DNA from: DATBHZ01 sp036557185
GTDB taxonomy: Bacteria; Actinomycetota; Acidimicrobiia; IMCC26256; JAENVU01
DNA: 6,959 nucleotides
Direction of reading: 5' to 3'
Assembly (NCBI GenBank): GCA_036557185.1
Contig: DATBHZ010000110.1
Location: forward strand, 1-6,959
A program made the translations under genes and the position numbers. Of the stretch, positions 6,240 to 6,959 are shown piece after piece. The notes under the pieces are model-generated. The model was given only the letters and a program-made list of their open reading frames with translations. It was not told where the DNA came from and did no database searches. The first letter of the stretch is position 1. Every line of letters starts with the position of its first letter.

Positions 6240-6244
6240 ACAAT
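6239..6244 (+). promoter_or_regulatory. Likely -10 box (TACAAT) of smpB, giving a nearly leaderless mRNA
   Basis: TACAAT matches the TANNNT -10 consensus and ends ten bases before the smpB ATG. A transcription start at the usual six to eight bases after the box would fall at about 6251-6253, leaving a leader of only a few bases. No Shine-Dalgarno sequence precedes the smpB ATG on the plus strand, which agrees with leaderless translation, common in actinobacteria. No clear -35 hexamer is visible near 6215-6221. Confidence 0.5.
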
Positions 6245-6254
6245 TCACGGCCCC

Positions 6255-6716
6255 ATGTCACGCCGCGGCGACCAGCTCGTCATCTCGAACCGAAGGGCTC
6301 GCCACGACTACCACATCCTCGAGAGCTGGGAGTGCGGCATCGTGCTGCACGGCTCCGAGGTGAAGTCGATCCGGGCCGGCCACGCGAACCTCCAGGACGG
6401 GTACGCGCGCGTCCAAGACGGCGAGGTGTGGCTCCACAACATGCACATCAAGCCCTACGAGTTCAGCCGCGCCGAGACGGACCCGCTGCGCCCGCGCAAG
6501 CTTCTGCTGCACCACAAGGAGATCGTGGAGATGGCTCGGGGCACCGACGAGCGCGGGATGACGCTCGTCCCCCTGCGGGTGTACTTCCGGGACGGTCGCG
6601 CCAAGGTCGAGGTCGCGCTCGCCCGAGGCAAGCGGACCTACGACAAGCGGCAGGCACTCGCAGCGCGTGACGCGAAGCGCGAGGCGGAGCGAGCACTGAA
6701 GGAGCGCTCGTACTGA
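6255..6716 (+). CDS. smpB: SsrA-binding protein SmpB
   Basis: SmpB binds tmRNA and delivers it with EF-Tu to ribosomes stalled on broken mRNAs, where its C-terminal tail occupies the empty mRNA channel (trans-translation). The 153-residue product has the expected beta-barrel core. It shows SNRRARHDYHILESWECGIVL (11-31), GSEVKSIRAGHANLQDGYA (33-51), the HNMHIKPYEF stretch (61-70), DPLRPRKLLLHHKEI (76-90), and the basic tail from RGKRTYDKRQALAARDAKRE to the end. The length is normal. The ATG at 6255 is the only sensible start and fits the family's usual N-terminus; it has no Shine-Dalgarno sequence and is probably leaderless. It is the only plus-strand gene, divergent from the FAH-family gene and convergent with the CBS-domain gene. 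No ssrA (tmRNA) gene follows, although the two are neighbours in many bacteria. The TGA stop is also the first three bases of a tandem repeat. Confidence 0.97.
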   Translation: MSRRGDQLVISNRRARHDYHILESWECGIVLHGSEVKSIRAGHANLQDGYARVQDGEVWLHNMHIKPYEFSRAETDPLRPRKLLLHHKEIVEMARGTDERGMTLVPLRVYFRDGRAKVEVALARGKRTYDKRQALAARDAKREAERALKERSY

Positions 6717-6755
6717 GCGAGACCTGCTGAGCGAGACCTGCTGAGCTAGACCTGC
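6714..6755. repeat. Three tandem copies of a 14-bp unit (TGAGCGAGACCTGC) at the smpB/CBS junction
   Basis: Units run 6714-6727, 6728-6741 and 6742-6755. The first two are identical and the third differs by one base (G to T at 6747). The first unit starts exactly at the smpB stop codon. Because 14 is not a multiple of three, the TGA of each unit falls in a different frame. The T at 6747 creates, on the minus strand, the TAG stop of the CBS-domain gene. The array fills the whole 29-base gap between the two convergent genes. I see no hairpin with a U-tract, so it does not look like a classical terminator. Confidence 0.9.
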
Positions 6756-6959
6756 GCGACCGCGGGGACCGGCGCTCGCGATCCCGTACGCGTTGCGAGA
6801 TCTGCGGGAGCGACCAGACCTGCGGGCTCGCCCTCGCGCATCACCAGCAGGCACGGAAGGATGCCGCGGCCCATCCGGTCGACGACGTGCACGAGATACT
6901 CGTCGGGCTCCGCGGTCGGCACGAGCGAGAGCGGCACCATCACGTCCTGCACGCGCGTC
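6746..6959 (-). CDS. CBS-domain protein, C-terminal fragment (enters from the right edge)
   Basis: The last 70 or so residues of a protein whose N-terminus lies outside the window. The visible part is a CBS motif: RVQDVMVPLSLVPTAEPDEY, a helix HVVDRMGRG, then LPCLLVMREGEPAGLVAPADLATRTGSR, which follows the family pattern VxDVM...LxVV..G.xxGxxxxxDL. CBS pairs bind adenine nucleotides or regulate the domain they are attached to. The GTG at 6952-6950 is a possible start codon, but the CBS motif clearly begins before it (Thr-Arg-Val), so the gene should continue upstream. Actinobacterial M50 (site-2 protease-like) membrane metallopeptidases often end in CBS domains of this kind, so that is one candidate, but stand-alone CBS proteins or IMPDH-like proteins are not excluded. 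It is convergent with smpB, and its TAG stop is created by the variant third copy of the tandem repeat. Confidence 0.72.
   Translation of the reverse strand, partial: TRVQDVMVPLSLVPTAEPDEYLVHVVDRMGRGILPCLLVMREGEPAGLVAPADLATRTGSRAPVPAVAQV

Noticed and set aside
6717..6745. Rho-independent terminator or start of an ssrA gene after smpB.
   Set aside because: The 29-base gap is taken up by tandem repeats with no stable hairpin plus T-run, and the convergent CBS gene leaves no room for a tmRNA.

Overview
The window looks like chromosomal DNA of a G+C-rich actinobacterium. The evidence is the uniformly G/C-ending codon use, the non-ATG starts (GTG, TTG), the start/stop overlaps, and above all a mec-cysO-cysM-murI order that resembles the Mycobacterium tuberculosis Rv1334-Rv1338 region. 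I cannot place it below phylum. There is no sign of phage, IS elements, CRISPR, rRNA or tRNA. Every stretch longer than about 60 bases is coding.

Seven genes lie on the minus strand. Read in transcription order (right to left) they are: a fumarylacetoacetate-hydrolase-family protein (6228-5425), a large molybdenum-hydroxylase subunit of the form II CoxL-like type (5372-3081), the JAMM metalloprotease Mec (3084-2641), the small sulfur carrier CysO (2623-2348), the cysteine synthase CysM (2317-1382), a Sua5-type threonylcarbamoyl-AMP synthase (1385-447), and the N-terminal part of glutamate racemase MurI (435 to the left edge). Spacing is tight. coxL/mec share a TTGA overlap, cysM/sua5 share a GTGA overlap, and the other gaps are 11 to 52 bases, so this can be one operon or a few overlapping transcripts. 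To the right, smpB (6255-6716) is transcribed in the opposite direction, divergent from the FAH-family gene across only 26 bases. It runs convergently into the C-terminal end of a CBS-domain gene that enters from the right edge.

The functional core is the protein-thiocarboxylate route to cysteine. CysO carries sulfur on its C-terminal Gly-Gly, CysM transfers it to O-phosphoserine, and Mec trims the new cysteine off CysO. All three proteins carry the diagnostic residues. The CysO-activating enzyme is not in the window. Downstream are two housekeeping enzymes, for tRNA t6A modification (Sua5) and D-glutamate for peptidoglycan (MurI). Upstream are two catabolic-looking enzymes of unknown substrate.

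I see no wholly new system. The points that merit a second look are: the lone CoxL-like subunit translationally coupled to mec without its FeS and FAD partners; the very short divergent region in which a TACAAT box overlaps the neighbour's ribosome binding site and suggests a leaderless smpB mRNA; and a 14-bp triple tandem repeat at the smpB/CBS junction that supplies stop codons in all three frames and, through one base change, the CBS gene's own stop.
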